Assembly (NCBI GenBank): GCA_035578175.1
Contig: JAQMRL010000002.1
Span: forward strand, 129,892,171 to 129,956,170
Direction: 5' to 3'
DNA length: 64,000 nt
Origin: Catonia carolina
Lineage: Eukaryota; Arthropoda; Insecta; Hemiptera; Achilidae
The notes under the pieces were generated by a model that was not told where the DNA came from, searched no databases, and was given only the letters and a program-made list of their open reading frames with translations. The position numbers and the translations under genes are program-made. Positions 34,801-45,136 of this stretch are shown here, one piece after another. The stretch's first letter is position 1. Each line of letters begins with the position of its first letter.

Positions 34801-37212
34801 CAACGATTTCCGCACGATCATCTAGAAAATCCTATCTGTTTCTCAGATGAAACTTCATCGATTAAAATCTTAGGGCTTCAGTGGAACCCCACCTCCGATT
34901 CTTTTTCGTATCACGTAACTCCTTTCGATTCTACGGTCACCAAACGTACTGTGCTCTCCTATCTCGCAAAAATCTTCGATCCTCTCGGATTTCTAACTCC
35001 AGTCACCTTCTGGGTAAAACACTTTCTAAAACAATTATGGAACAACAATTTACAGTGGGACGACCAGTTACCGCCGATTTTCGACCACGCCTGGCGTAAA
35101 TTTAGTACTGATCTCTCTGCTCTACAAGATTTTCGTCTTCCTCGATTAATTTCTGTTAACGGCGCTGAATACCGAATTCTTGGATTCTGCGACGCCTCCG
35201 AAAAAGGCTACGCCGCTTGTGTATACCTTCATGTACAAACCAACACATTTTCTGATATGTTTCTGCTCAAAGCCAAAAGTCGAGTCTCTCCGCTAAAAAA
35301 CGTTACAATTCCTCGTCTTGAACTGTGCGCTGCACTCTTGTTATCTCGTTTAATTTCTTCTGTTTCTGATTTTGCGAATTCTATTTCTTGTTGTGACATG
35401 CGATTATTCACCGACGCTAGTATCGTGTTAGCCTGGCTGCAAACGCCGCAACACCGCTTAAAAATGTTTATTGCCAACCGTGTGCAACAAATTCTTTCAT
35501 TAACCGATCTTAACTCTTGGTCTCATATCTCTACTGACCAAAACCCTGCTGATGTTGCATCTCGTGGTGCCAATTGTACCGACTTGATCAATCACTCGTT
35601 GTGGTGGCAAGGGCCGCCTATTTATCGTGCGCTATCTACCGAATGGCCTACGATTAATATTCCTTCCGTTTCTACTGACAAGCTCGATCTCCGGCAAGAA
35701 AAAATTTGTCTCGCCGTCTCAACTGATCCTTCGTTTCCCGACGAAATTTTATTAAAATTTTCATCGTTTTCTCGCCTAACGCGAATCCTGGCTTATGTTC
35801 TGCGCTTCGTGAAAACACTCAAAACGCCTTCCGTAGTCTTTTCTTCATTCCTGACTTCAAGCGAAATCTGCGCTGCTACCAATGTCTGCGTAAAATTGAC
35901 TCAACTGCGCTACTTCTCCGACGACATCAATGCTGTCTCCAAGGGAAAAATACCGTCTAAGTCACTCGTTTCTTTGTCACCGTTGCTTAACGACCACGGC
36001 ATTCTAACTGTAGGCGGTCGTTTATGCCGCTCTGCGCTTAGTACTACTGCACAGCATCCCATACTGCTGCCAAAACATAGCCACTTAACCAACTTAATAT
36101 GTGACTATTACCATCAACTGTCGCTCCATTCGGGACCTCGTACAACACAGGCGTTGATCGTTCAACAATTCTGGATTTTATCTGCTAGAACGGTCATCCG
36201 ACAAAGAATTCATCGCTGCGTTCGCTGCATTAGATACAACGGACGACCTTCTCAACCTATGATGTCTACGCTTCCATCTTCTCGTGTCACCGCTTCCCGT
36301 GCATTCTCATCTACTGGTGTTGATTATGCCGGCCCGTTCTTCGTCAAAACCAGTCGTCTTCGTAAATCTTCCTTATCTAAAGGTTATCTGTGCGTCTTCG
36401 TGTGCATGTCTACCAAGGCTGTTCATCTCGAATTTGTGTCTGATCTTTCAACTGATGCTTTCCTTGCTGCACTCGATCGTTTTGTGTCTCGTCGAGGTCT
36501 GCCTTCGGACATCTACTCCGACAACGGCACCAACTTCGTTGGCGCCAAAAATAAATTTGTCGAAATTTATAACCTGCTTCGTCACTCGTCTCCTGCTATT
36601 GGAAGTCATCTCGCTGCATTAAAAATTACTTGGCACTTCAATCCACCTTCTGCGCCAAACTTCGGCGGATTATGGGAAGCCGCCGTCAAATCGGCCAAAC
36701 ATTGTCTACTTCGGCTCATCGGAGACAAACCACTGCTCTTCGAGGAGTACATAACTTTATTCGCTCGTATCGAGGCCGTATTAAACAGCCGACCTCTGTT
36801 TCAATTCTCATCCGACCCCAATGAGGAGAGATGTATGCTGACTCCTGGGCATTTCCTCATCGGATCGTCTCTGTTACAACCACCTGAACATAGCACAATT
36901 GATCAACTCCAGCCGGCCTCGCGCTGGCATCAAGTCAAAGTTCTAGTTAAGTCGTTCTGGAAACAATGGTCCCTGAACTACTTGCACACGCTAACTCAGC
37001 GCAATAAATGGACTCGTGCTCGTGACAACCTACAAATTGGTCGTGTTGTCATCGTGCAAAACCTCGACACTGCTCCTGCATCATGGCCATTAGGCACAGT
37101 TACCGATGTCTTTCCTGGCAGAGACCGCACAGTTCGTACCGCCGAGGTAAGAACTATTCATGGTACTTACATTCGACCCGTGTCAAAGCTAATTGTCCTG
37201 CCTGACAATTAG
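31879..37212 (+). CDS. BEL/Pao gag-pol polyprotein (1777 aa, intact)
   Basis: Start ATG at 31879 in a good context (caacATGg), stop TAG at 37210. N-terminal gag with a DUF1759-type region (about 110-260, LPRIRLPSFDGD). Zinc knuckles at 344-357 (CPFCGSINHNIFNC), 378-390 (CFACLGKHSRKDC) and a third partial one from 396. Protease with active-site-like DCGS at 526 and DILLGAE later. Reverse transcriptase with YVDD at 931-934. RNase H with CDAS (Asp 1105), an Arg-Leu-Glu block and TDAS (Asp 1179). Integrase with a zinc-binding H/H/C-x2-C region (cysteines 1447 and 1450), then D1482, D1548 and E1600, and a C-terminal DUF5641-type region. Protease carries Cys where most BEL elements have Ser or Thr in D-S/T-G. 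Gag and pol are in one frame with no frameshift, so their ratio must be set otherwise. Length is normal for the group. Confidence 0.96.
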   Translation: MDDLQSLIKKRNVVNNHLSRFNNFLQSDVEVNQVKLRLDKFLDLWCDFEQIQTNIELLQPEADFESERTAFETHYFQLIDRAQKLIESLDNTIVLPNQVKSSNSQLIQLPRIRLPSFDGDVAKFQNFISLFNDLIHNNSELSFVQKLHYLRCSLVGEPLRLIEHLPLSLENYTLAYNLIVERYSNSRRIANVHLNQIFNFVKSDTPSYQSLKGFLNIHESSIGALRLLNINLLEYLLFEIAYSNLDPVTKQAFEDSNPNSAVPTYEALMSFVTAKMHAFELSNSSQPTDNASSSYTSKSNVDKPASHRPVFRKQPMSPTTPKKQHSVLLGSNLANSNSEPLYKCPFCGSINHNIFNCTEFLAMSVEERHKQVFQLRKCFACLGKHSRKDCKSIKSCRLCGSTNHHTLLHESSTPVDSTTRNSASSNFNYKSITTNSNRNTTSPVVNSSGCDSSNNNVVNRHPSVGLSTPSSAHLSTAAENTVPISDSSNSNSLSCRTGSQKVLLGTATVLLQTQFGNFHAFRAVLDCGSEVNLITSRAAEQIGAKTIPCRQNLLGISAATTQIQGTSQITIASKQNSDFRLDTTALVIPKITNNLPSVCISHEVLQLHSGKILADPEFIHSAPVDILLGAEVFPDLIIQHNNSIIKGSPSAISTVFGWVIFGKLPALSMVSNNQPPSSLLTSVDTLSQTMQRFWESEEIFAPPATNPDDDYCEKLFSETTTRDSNGRYIVALPFKNNSVSLSSNRHVASRAATKFTVKISQQPAVQQKYHDFMREYLTLNHMSPASSIAEYIIPHHGVFKTADPNGKIRVVFNASFSDLHGNSLNSQLLPGPKLQKDICNILTTFRKHPIVVCSDIKMMYRQILVRPEDRFHQHIFYCSDSNSTPQEFELNTVTYGVKPSAYLAQRTLLQLVEDEGSSFPLASEAVRSSTYVDDILTGASDFKEAELLVDQLIELLAMGGFQLRKWSSNHPDLLQRFPHDHLENPICFSDETSSIKILGLQWNPTSDSFSYHVTPFDSTVTKRTVLSYLAKIFDPLGFLTPVTFWVKHFLKQLWNNNLQWDDQLPPIFDHAWRKFSTDLSALQDFRLPRLISVNGAEYRILGFCDASEKGYAACVYLHVQTNTFSDMFLLKAKSRVSPLKNVTIPRLELCAALLLSRLISSVSDFANSISCCDMRLFTDASIVLAWLQTPQHRLKMFIANRVQQILSLTDLNSWSHISTDQNPADVASRGANCTDLINHSLWWQGPPIYRALSTEWPTINIPSVSTDKLDLRQEKICLAVSTDPSFPDEILLKFSSFSRLTRILAYVLRFVKTLKTPSVVFSSFLTSSEICAATNVCVKLTQLRYFSDDINAVSKGKIPSKSLVSLSPLLNDHGILTVGGRLCRSALSTTAQHPILLPKHSHLTNLICDYYHQLSLHSGPRTTQALIVQQFWILSARTVIRQRIHRCVRCIRYNGRPSQPMMSTLPSSRVTASRAFSSTGVDYAGPFFVKTSRLRKSSLSKGYLCVFVCMSTKAVHLEFVSDLSTDAFLAALDRFVSRRGLPSDIYSDNGTNFVGAKNKFVEIYNLLRHSSPAIGSHLAALKITWHFNPPSAPNFGGLWEAAVKSAKHCLLRLIGDKPLLFEEYITLFARIEAVLNSRPLFQFSSDPNEERCMLTPGHFLIGSSLLQPPEHSTIDQLQPASRWHQVKVLVKSFWKQWSLNYLHTLTQRNKWTRARDNLQIGRVVIVQNLDTAPASWPLGTVTDVFPGRDRTVRTAEVRTIHGTYIRPVSKLIVLPDN

Positions 37213-37868
37213 GCTTTACCTTCGTCTACAACTCTACGTCTTCTTCTCACCGCCGTCTGCTCCGCATATGTCTTCTTATTTCTCTCCTAGAGATTCAATT
37301 TTCTGAGTAGGCTGCTCCTGATCATCCGCTGCGTATATTGTATGTATTGATTCATACAATCTTTCAACAAAAGTTTCCTTTAACAACTTAAAGAATTCAC
37401 TCCTGACACATACAAATACACATTCATGTATTCGTCTTTTCATTCGTCTGTTCCCTTGCTGGAACTCTCCCTTGCTCCGTTGTTCTTCGATTCTTCTTCT
37501 GCGTCGCTTCTGGTTGTCAACCCTTGTTGGCAATCACCTCAAGATCGTTCCGTTACTCGTTGGCTTCCGCGCAAGCCGTGGAAGATGTTCCGTTCGTCGT
37601 TGGCCGGGCAAACCCGTGCGTTTGTCACGCCACCTCAAGATGCTCCGTTCTTCTCTTCATTCGATTCTTCTTCGTCGTCTTCTTTGCTTCGTACTCTTCG
37701 TTTGCTACGTTTTCCGCTCCCTGTTGCTTCAGGGCGGGCGGCTTCATTCTTCGTCTTCTTCCTGCGTTTACCGCTCCCTGGTTGTTTCAGGGCGGGCGGC
37801 TTCGTTCTTCGATCTTCTCTGCTAGTTTTGTTTCTGTAAATCGCTTTCATCGATTTAGGCGGGCGGTA
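37213..37868 (+). other. BEL/Pao 3' untranslated segment with 58-bp repeat
   Basis: Pyrimidine-rich spacer between the stop codon and the 3' LTR. Two units about 58 bp apart each contain a 'cgctccctg' block and GGGCGGGCGG (37732 and 37790). Overlapping frames of 85-137 codons in several phases are rich in Ser/Arg and match nothing, so I do not call them. Confidence 0.7.
37858..37868 (+). promoter_or_regulatory. Candidate polypurine tract
   Basis: GGCGGGCGGTA directly abuts the 3' LTR start at 37869. It is G-rich but interrupted by C, so an imperfect polypurine tract. Position is right; sequence is atypical. Confidence 0.5.
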
Positions 37869-38678
37869 TGTTAAGGCCAATCGCACCCCCGTTAAGTAAT
37901 TCATATTTCCCCGCTAATTATTATCGTCGTTAAATACACTGATTTTGTATTAATAACCTTTTTCCCGCCTCTGTCTGTATACTTGTCTTGATTTCCGATG
38001 GTGATCTCAGTTCATGACGTAATTATTCTCCCACTACTCACATTCCATTCTTCCCGGTCAACTCACTCACTGGTTGGATTCTGCGGCATGTAGACTGTTC
38101 GTGCCTTCTCTGCGCCGGCCATCCTATGGCGTCGCTTCTACAATTGTCGTTATGCTTCGTTCGTTTCTGATGTACCATACATCATTTTCAAGTGTGCTTT
38201 TGCTTATGTGTGTAATTTATAATCATTTACAATTGTTCTTGTTTTCGTATCAAACATTAAAGTTACAGTGTGAATCGAACCCCGGACACGTGTCGCGTAG
38301 ACGACGTTTCTACACTTCAGGCCATTCAACAGGTAAGCGAATTAGTCTATTTTGTTGTACGCTTTCTAATTTTGTGTTTGAGTTGACCAGTGATGTCCTG
38401 CTGTTCCAGCAGTTACTTATCGTTTTTCTTTGTCTCCCTCAGTGTACTTTCCATCGTTGTATCTTGCTTATTCAGTCGTTCCGCCGTTGGTTTCTGGCGC
38501 CATTAAATGAAACTAGGTCCTCCGGAATAAGTCGTTTATGCTTCAGTTTACATTAATCTGCCATTAGTCGTTGATAGTGGATTGATGTCCTACAGTTACA
38601 AGTCGGCTTACCGCTTAACTCGTTTTATCCAATATATTTTGGGTTTATTTCAAAACTCCTGCCATCAAGGCTTTAACA
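37869..38678 (+). repeat. 3' LTR of BEL/Pao element
   Basis: 810-bp direct repeat of the 5' LTR, same ends, followed by the right CCTAT duplication. Confidence 0.95.
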
Positions 38679-38725
38679 CCTATCCTATATGTTCATATAA
38701 GGCAAGAGAAAATAAAAATACAAAG
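38679..38725 (-). repeat. Target duplication CCTAT and R960 remainder
   Basis: 38679-38683 is the right CCTAT. Then 'cctatatgttcatataaggc' continues the reverse R960 copy interrupted at 30440, ending with the complement of the family's first bases ('ggcaagagaaaataaaaa'). Confidence 0.8.
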
Positions 38726-39091
38726 TTATCCGCTTTATTGGGATATTGGCTGATATTTCAAATACTGTATGCAATTATTATATTTTTAAAGTAGGGGATG
38801 AAATTAGGGAAAGTTCTCTATTTAAAGTTTCTCAACGTTTTATAGAGTTTAAGAATCAATGGTGGTGACCCATCCACTCAAAAATAACGCTATGTATAAT
38901 TGTAGCATAATATTTTAATAGCTCTCTTAGTAATTTAATTAGTATTAAAGTTACAATATTAACATATACGAGTATAATTTTATTTACTGACACACTAATA
39001 CAGTAATAGAAGTAGTAAAAAATAAACACAGAAATACTAAATTGATCTATCTTAACGTAAGAAACCTTAGCAAATGTTAAGTTGTAAATTG

Positions 39092-39485
39092 TTGTTGTTT
39101 AGGTCATCAGCCGAAAGGCTGGTTTGAACCTGTAGAAGTTTTACTAAGTAAAATGAGGAGTAGGTGGTTTACCAATGCCTTCCTCACTGAATAGAAAAGT
39201 AGGCTTATCAGCATGCCGGGCCCTCTGAAAAACACATATTTTCCCATCTGCAAAAGACACCTTCACTTCATTCACCACAGGGTTCTGGCTGTATAATGAA
39301 ATTCATTCCTTTCAGAGGAGATAACTCTGATTAGTGTCTTTTACACCTCTTGTTCTTCTGTTCTTACATGATTCAGTCATTTAATTGACTGACCATGTGA
39401 TAAGAAACAGAACTATTTATTTTAGCCCTGCAACGAACAGATTGAGTGTAAATAATTTGACACTCCACCTGTTTGTTATGTGCAA
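39092..39485 (-). repeat. R400 interspersed repeat, full length
   Basis: Complete reverse copy from 'ttgttgtttaggtcatcagc' to 'cacctgtttgttatgtgc'. Confidence 0.8.
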
Positions 39486-39729
39486 AAGTTGTAAATTAAG
39501 GAAAGCTAATTAAATAAGTATTGTACATATTGTAATGATTTTTGCAAAAAAATTGGTAAATAAATAAATAAAATTAACAACACCCAGAATAAGAGTAAAT
39601 GGACGAATCCGCTGAATTTTGTACATCGGTCAACGATCAGAATGTTTAATTCTTAAATTTCACTGGGCTTAAATTATACGATACGATGATACACATTAAA
39701 TAAAGAAAACAAACATTATTTATTAATAA

Positions 39730-40095
39730 AGGTTAATGAAATGTAAAGTTCATCCACACAGAATATCTGTTTTCAGGGAACTTTTAACATTTAGCAAGAT
39801 GAAGCAAGAGTGCGCACAAGGGACTGTACTCTCCAGCCAAGAAGAGACTGCGTTCTATATACTACGTAGTACAGATATAGACGGACGCGATATTCATCAG
39901 CCACCCTGCCCCACGCCCATACTTCCTTTTACCCGCAGTCTTCATCAGTCTGTTCTTCCCTTCTACTCTTCTACTTCTACTGCTTTATCATCTTCGCCTT
40001 CTTCAGAGAAGATCCATTTGTCGCTCCGACTCATCTCGCTTCATCCATCTATGTCTAACCTAGTTTTTCTCCTTATTCCAAGGAAGTAGCGCACA
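39730..40095 (+). other. GC-richer segment with 117-codon frame, unrecognised
   Basis: Frame 39736-40089 is open and Ser/Pro/His-rich with no recognisable domain. The segment is unlike the surrounding repeats. It might be a host exon or promoter, or chance. I cannot support a gene. Confidence 0.22.
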
Positions 40096-40249
40096 AAACA
40101 CCGTATCAACCTTAACTTAGCTCGTTACAGATTCGTTTCCGACAAAAACCTTTTGGTTCTAAATCAATAACAAAAAATCTTCAATCATATCGTTATCGTG
40201 TGGAAAATACACTTATTTATTTTTACTTATTTTATTTTATTTTACTCGA

Positions 40250-40612
40250 TCAGCTAGTACCAGGGCTACAAAAAATAGTTATTTTTCTTATTACCAAGTC
40301 AGCCAATTTTATGAATAAAGCATTTTAAGAACAAAAGAGGTAGAGGTGTTAAAGATGCTTATCAGTGTTATATCCTTTGAAAGAAATGAATTTCATGATA
40401 GAGGCAGACCGTGTGGTCTGGATGAAGCATGTGAAATGAAGTGAAGATGTCATTTGCAGGGTGGAAAGTACGTGCTTTTCAGAGAGCCTGTCATGTTGAT
40501 AAGCATAATTTTCCACTCAGTGAGGAAGGCAATGGTAAATCACCTCACTCCTTGTTTTACTTAGTAAAGCCTCTAGAGGTTAAAACCAGCTTTCGGCTGA
40601 TGACCTAAACAA
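40250..40612 (+). repeat. R400 interspersed repeat
   Basis: Sense copy from 'gtaccagggctacaaaaaat' to 'ctgatgacctaaacaattta', with a short duplication near 40415-40440. Confidence 0.78.
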
Positions 40613-41235
40613 TTTAATTTGCAATACTGCAAAGACAACACTAACAGAAACTATCAGAATGTGTAATTAAATTTTAAAAATAGCGTTAACAGCTTAAAAC
40701 AGGACACCATCCAGTGACAGTGTTCAGTCTTTTCGCGATTCCTGGTACGTAGATAATAGAGAAATTATGTTGCATAACAAGGGATTATTATGATTCTGGA
40801 GTCTTTGGAAACGCATTAATGTAACAAACATTTCAAGTTGAAGAATGTTCATACACGCACATAAATCAATTTTGAAATTATTAATTCAAACAGAAGAAAA
40901 TTAAACATTAGACTACTTATAGCCTACACACATTTTAACATATAACTGATCTAAAGTAGTTTTAACAAATCAAAAGGACCTTGAAGATAAGGCGAATAGA
41001 CTGAAATATCATATTAGACTGAATTGATTTCAGAATATCATTAGTACTGACTTCAAGGGTTCCCGCACGAAGAACAAAAGTAGAATATCACCAGATGGAC
41101 AGAAGATAGGAGAAAAGCTTACAGTGAAAATAATATTGAGAATGTTGGCTGCGCAAAACATTTATAGAAACTTTATAAATTTGTTAAATGTGGCCTAAAA
41201 TATCCCTGGCCGAGAAAAAGATTTTTCTAAAAACA

Positions 41236-42056
41236 TTAAAATATGTAACACAGACTTAAAGAAAAGATATGCTGGGATGACCGGATCGCTAAACTTACAA
41301 CTGGACAAGTGTTAACACGGAATACGTACAATAAAAAATCACTATTAGTAAACACAAAAATTAAACACAATAAAACGACTTTAAGGACCAAAATCTTATA
41401 CGGCAGCGAAACCCAAACGTGGATAGACGGGGGAGGAATCAAGGGAACCTGTAGAAAATTAGAACGCAGAATACTCAGAACATGCATAAACAAGAAGCGC
41501 AAGGTAGACAACCACTACAGACTTTTACCTAACGATCAAGTCTACAGAGACATACAACCAATAACAGTGGCCATACGCAAGAAACGACTCTCGTACTTTG
41601 GGCATATAATAAGAACACCAAACACCAGACTTTTTCGCAGAATAATTGACCATGCAATGGACGAAAATGACGCTGGTAACGCATACATGTGGCACAAAGA
41701 AATCAAAAGGAATTTACAAGAACTTGGACTAACTCACGAAGATCTAACGGAAAAATCACCCAAATACAAACATGCCATCAAGGACCACAACCATCGGCTT
41801 ACGACACAGAGAAGAGAATATACGAAAAGGGAATTTTCAGAAGCAGCCAGACAAAAGTGTGCTCAGAACATGAGAGAATATCACGCCAAAAAGAGACTGA
41901 AAGCTTCCAAATTGACTAAAGTGATCCATTGTGACTAAACAAGCACTAAAAAAGTTTGTAAATCATAAACATGTTAAATTATTTATAATTTAACTAATTA
42001 ATATTTTTAATAAAATAAAACCTTGTGAAAAAAATCAATAAATAAAGAATTGGACC
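41236..42056 (+). pseudogene. LINE 3' end with intact 209-codon C-terminal frame
   Basis: Open frame to 41936 (from ATG at 41309; it also reads upstream as WDDRIAKLTTGQVL). Contains ILYGSETQTW, KLERRILRTCI, YFGHIIRTPNTRLFRRIID and a very basic tail, the order seen after the RT domain in non-LTR retrotransposons. The endonuclease and RT are missing, so a 5'-truncated insertion. An AT-rich 3' UTR follows with 'aataaaataaaa' and ends in an A-rich tail near 42050. The frame being open suggests a fairly young copy. No independent function is implied. Confidence 0.72.
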
Positions 42057-42210
42057 TATACGACTTTAATGAAACTCTTACTGTAGCCGGTAGCACTAAG
42101 TTAGCACTTGCTGTCAAGTTCTACATTTTCTATTCAAGTCGAAAACAAGCACCTAAGCGTCAATACCGTAATCACATGAGGCTTTCGTAAGAATACAACA
42201 CGATTATACC

Positions 42211-42505
42211 TCTCTAATATATAAAATTCTCGTGTCACAGTGTTAGTTGCCATACTCCTTCGAAACGGCTAAACCGATTTTGATGAAATTTTATATGTAA
42301 ACTTGGTAGGTTTGAGAATAGGTTTTTATCTATTTTTTATATAAGGGTGGTCCACCCCAAAAAAAAAATTTACAACAAAAATTTTTTTGGACAAAATTTT
42401 TATTATTTTTTTTAGTATTTACAGCTACACAATTTTCTGTTACATATTTATTTAAAAAAATTGATTATACATGTTTCGCGTGCGAAGCCGCGCGGGATAC
42501 GCTAG
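42211..42505 (+). mobile_element. Short non-autonomous Helitron-like element
   Basis: Begins TCTCTAATATATAAAATTCT and ends in a GC-rich palindromic segment (CGCGTGCGAAGCCGCGCG) followed by CTAG and then T. A 5' TC, a 3' CTRR and a 3' hairpin are Helitron hallmarks. The internal 'gaaacggctaaaccgatttt' phrase is common in insect short Helitron-like repeats as I know them. The base before the 5' TC is C rather than the expected A. Confidence 0.65.
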
Positions 42506-42529
42506 TAATTACCTATATTTTGTTTTTAG

Positions 42530-42698
42530 GTTTTTTAAATTTATTTTAAGTCTCATTAACTGCTTTGGTAACGACTACTATGGGTTGCGGTACAGAATCG
42601 GTGGGTAACGTGCAGGCCCAAGCCGGGAATAGAACCCGGGAACTTCCATTTTGTTTTGTGCAGGGCAGTGTAGTGCTCTAACCACGGGGCCTCTTGTT
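42530..42698 (-). repeat. SINE-B relative with another tRNA-like head
   Basis: Tail 'aagtctcattaactgctttg' then, on minus, box A 'cgtggttagagcac' and box B 'gggttctattcccgg'. Head differs from the Met-like copies. Confidence 0.6.
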
Positions 42699-42699
42699 A

Positions 42700-43880
42700 G
42701 TTGCAACATTTATAAAGTAAAAAAACCGTTTTCTAAATTAATCAATTAGAGAAGTATTTAAAATGAATTAAGGCATAGTGGCAATAATTTGCAAGAAGAA
42801 ACATAAAATACCTAATATTATAATTATAGAGTACGTATAGAAATCCTAAATTAACTGTAATCCTGTTCTTTAATTCAGACGGCAACGAACGACAGAACTT
42901 TTAAAAATTCCCCACCATTACTGAATTTAACTGTCCACAATAGCATAACCACGACGAAACGTTACAAAACGAAACCGAATGAAGAATTATATGTTTAAAT
43001 GCGCAAGGTTAGTAATAAATATAATTCAGTAGGCAGTAGAAATAATTTATCAAGTTGGATTTATAAACTACGCCAGCGCTGTGCGCAAGATTACAGCTGG
43101 CCTTAAAACTGGTTGTTTTCCCGATTTCCCTGATTCACTCCATACTTTACTTTTTTAGATAGTCTACTACTTTACAAATTTTTCTCTTCACTGAAATTAA
43201 AGGAAGAATAAGTCTCTCCTAGGCGACCCATGGAAGTCTTACAGAGATATTCAGGCGTGACCTAGTGATCTGTTTAAAAAGAAACGTTTCAACAAAATGT
43301 AATATATGATATAACCTATGGTGCTAAAACATTAACATGCTTTATCGCATGTGCTCAGAAAATTAGAGAAGCGACTTCCACTGAAAAAATACAGTCTAAT
43401 AAAATAACTATTTCATATACAGTACCTACGAATACAGGTTCGCTTCCCTGCTTAAGTCTTACAAAACATAAAGAATAACATTTTTATTCTGTTAAATGTT
43501 GTAAATTCCGAAAAAATCACAAAAGATCGAAGTTTTTTATTAATTCAACTATAAAATTCCACATAAAGTGAATAAAATTTAAACTGCTACAGAGCACATG
43601 GTACTTGAAGAGAGTGTAGGCCTACTGTACAGCAATTAAATAACGCCGTATGCCTACCGGTAAATAAAAATTTTCCACTGTTTGACTTGATTTCTTAAAA
43701 TTTATTATAGGCTATCTTATCAATTTAACGAAATCCTTATTGAGATCAGTTTTGTGGTGAATTTGTTCATTTACTTTATTACATTTTTATTATGAAAGTA
43801 AATATTTTCGTACATTTTACATGAATAAACTTCGAACGAATACGGTACAAACAAATATTTTTATAAAGTTCGCCTTGAAG
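42700..43880. other. No recognised feature (1.2 kb)
   Basis: AT-rich; nothing recognisable on either strand. Confidence 0.35.
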
Positions 43881-43884
43881 GCAC

Positions 43885-44050
43885 AATAGTCAAATATAAA
43901 ATACTACACTTGAAAGCTGACAGTCTTAGGTTCAATTCTTGGTAACGGTCTAGAAAGAACCCAAAGTTCTTAAGTCTTTACAATAATGTAAACCCAAAGT
44001 GGTCATTAATGACCTTAGCGGATGATACGTTTACAATCCCAAAACAAATT
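43885..44050 (+). repeat. SINE-B relative, diverged
   Basis: Box B-like 'taggttcaattcttgg' near 43927 and the tail 'cattaatgaccttagcggatg' near 44005, with no clear box A. Confidence 0.45.
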
Positions 44051-44182
44051 TTTTTTAAAATTTAACGAAATTAATTTTAATTAAACTTAATTAAATTTGT
44101 CAATTAAGTTTAATAATCACTAAACTTCATTTATTAATAAATTTTATAGAAGTTAATATAAATAAAATTTATTTTTTAACCC

Positions 44183-44500
44183 TAATGTGTGTGTGTTGCA
44201 ATCTGTTCAGTTTAGAACAACAAGCAACCCCATGACCCAATGAGATGAGGATGATTTTTATGACGTGTACACAAGATTTATTCTAGTGTAGACTGAGCCC
44301 AACCATTCCTGAGAAAATATGATTAATTGAACCCCAACTTTAAAAGTACACCGGTAACCACTATCTAGTATTCAAATCCGTATAAAATTAACTATCTTTA
44401 CTAGCATTTGAACCACGGAACCTTCATCTCCGTACATCAAATGTCAAACAACTAACTCACGGCGATGACTTTACCACGCGACCAACCCGGAGGATTAAAT
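44183..44500 (-). repeat. SINE-A copy, full length
   Basis: Reverse copy from the 3' end complement ('gtgtgtgttgcaatctgttc') to the box A complement near 44480 ('cgaccaacccgg'). Box B complement at about 44403 is mutated ('gcatttgaaccac'). Confidence 0.78.
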
Positions 44501-44927
44501 TTAATTAAACATAAGTTTTAAAACTTGTTTTCCATCGCTCTGGTAGCATTCATAACTAATTTTGTGATAAACCAAAGAATCTGGTTCGTTTTCCGGCTAG
44601 GTTAATAGATTAAAATATCCAAATGAAGGATGAGGTGGTCTTTTAAGCCCTTTTAATACTGCAGCTCTTAGGAAAGCCTAAAGTATAACTCCCTTCTTTC
44701 CTTGTTCAGTCAGCAAACAGATCCCTCGTTGTTATGTTTTAGCAGCCTGCTTACCAAGCTATGGGCCAGAACAGAATTTTTCTGTGCCGTGTACGTAATA
44801 CAAACTCTGTATGAGTACAGAACGGTTACAAAGTACTTGATACTTTTTGTACCAAGTACCGATACCTACCTAGTACCTAGTACTGTGCGAAGAAATATTG
44901 TTACTAGTTTAAGCTAAAAAATATAGT

Positions 44928-45069
44928 TGTTTCTTCTCATACGATTAGTCAAGTGAATGACCGAAATATTGGAGAAAAGAAGGTAGCGAGTTACCTCTTT
45001 GAGTTATCAGAGATCTCCTCCAAAAGCAATGAATTTCATTGAACATTGCACACTTAGTATTATCTTGTA
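44928..45069 (+). repeat. R400 repeat, old copy, part 1 (interrupted by mariner)
   Basis: Diverged sense copy: 'gtttcttctcatac', 'gaatgaccgaaatattgg', 'aaagcaatgaatttcatt'. It is broken at the TA where the mariner inserted and resumes at 46058. Confidence 0.55.
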
Positions 45070-45136
45070 TACGAGGTGTGGCTATTAAATAACGAGACGG
45101 AGGTTGTAAAAAATGTTATTTTTATTTTATACATAA

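Larger units (their letters stand above)
30441..38678 (+). mobile_element. Complete BEL/Pao LTR retrotransposon (8.24 kb)
   Basis: 810-bp LTRs at both ends starting TGTTAAGGCC and ending TTTAACA, flanked by CCTAT target duplications. Between them lie a leader with a primer-binding-site candidate, a single 1777-codon gag-pol frame and a 656-bp 3' untranslated segment. Domain order (gag, zinc knuckles, protease, RT, RNase H, integrase) with YVDD in the RT and the DUF1759/DUF1758/A17/DUF5641 layout is that of BEL/Pao. No env-like frame is present. LTRs appear identical and the frame is uninterrupted, so the insertion is recent and possibly autonomous. Confidence 0.96.

Noticed and set aside
33074..37874. 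Many frames of 60-137 codons overlapping the BEL polyprotein and its 3' segment
   Set aside because: Shadows of the polyprotein in other frames or Ser/Arg-rich chance frames in pyrimidine-rich spacer.
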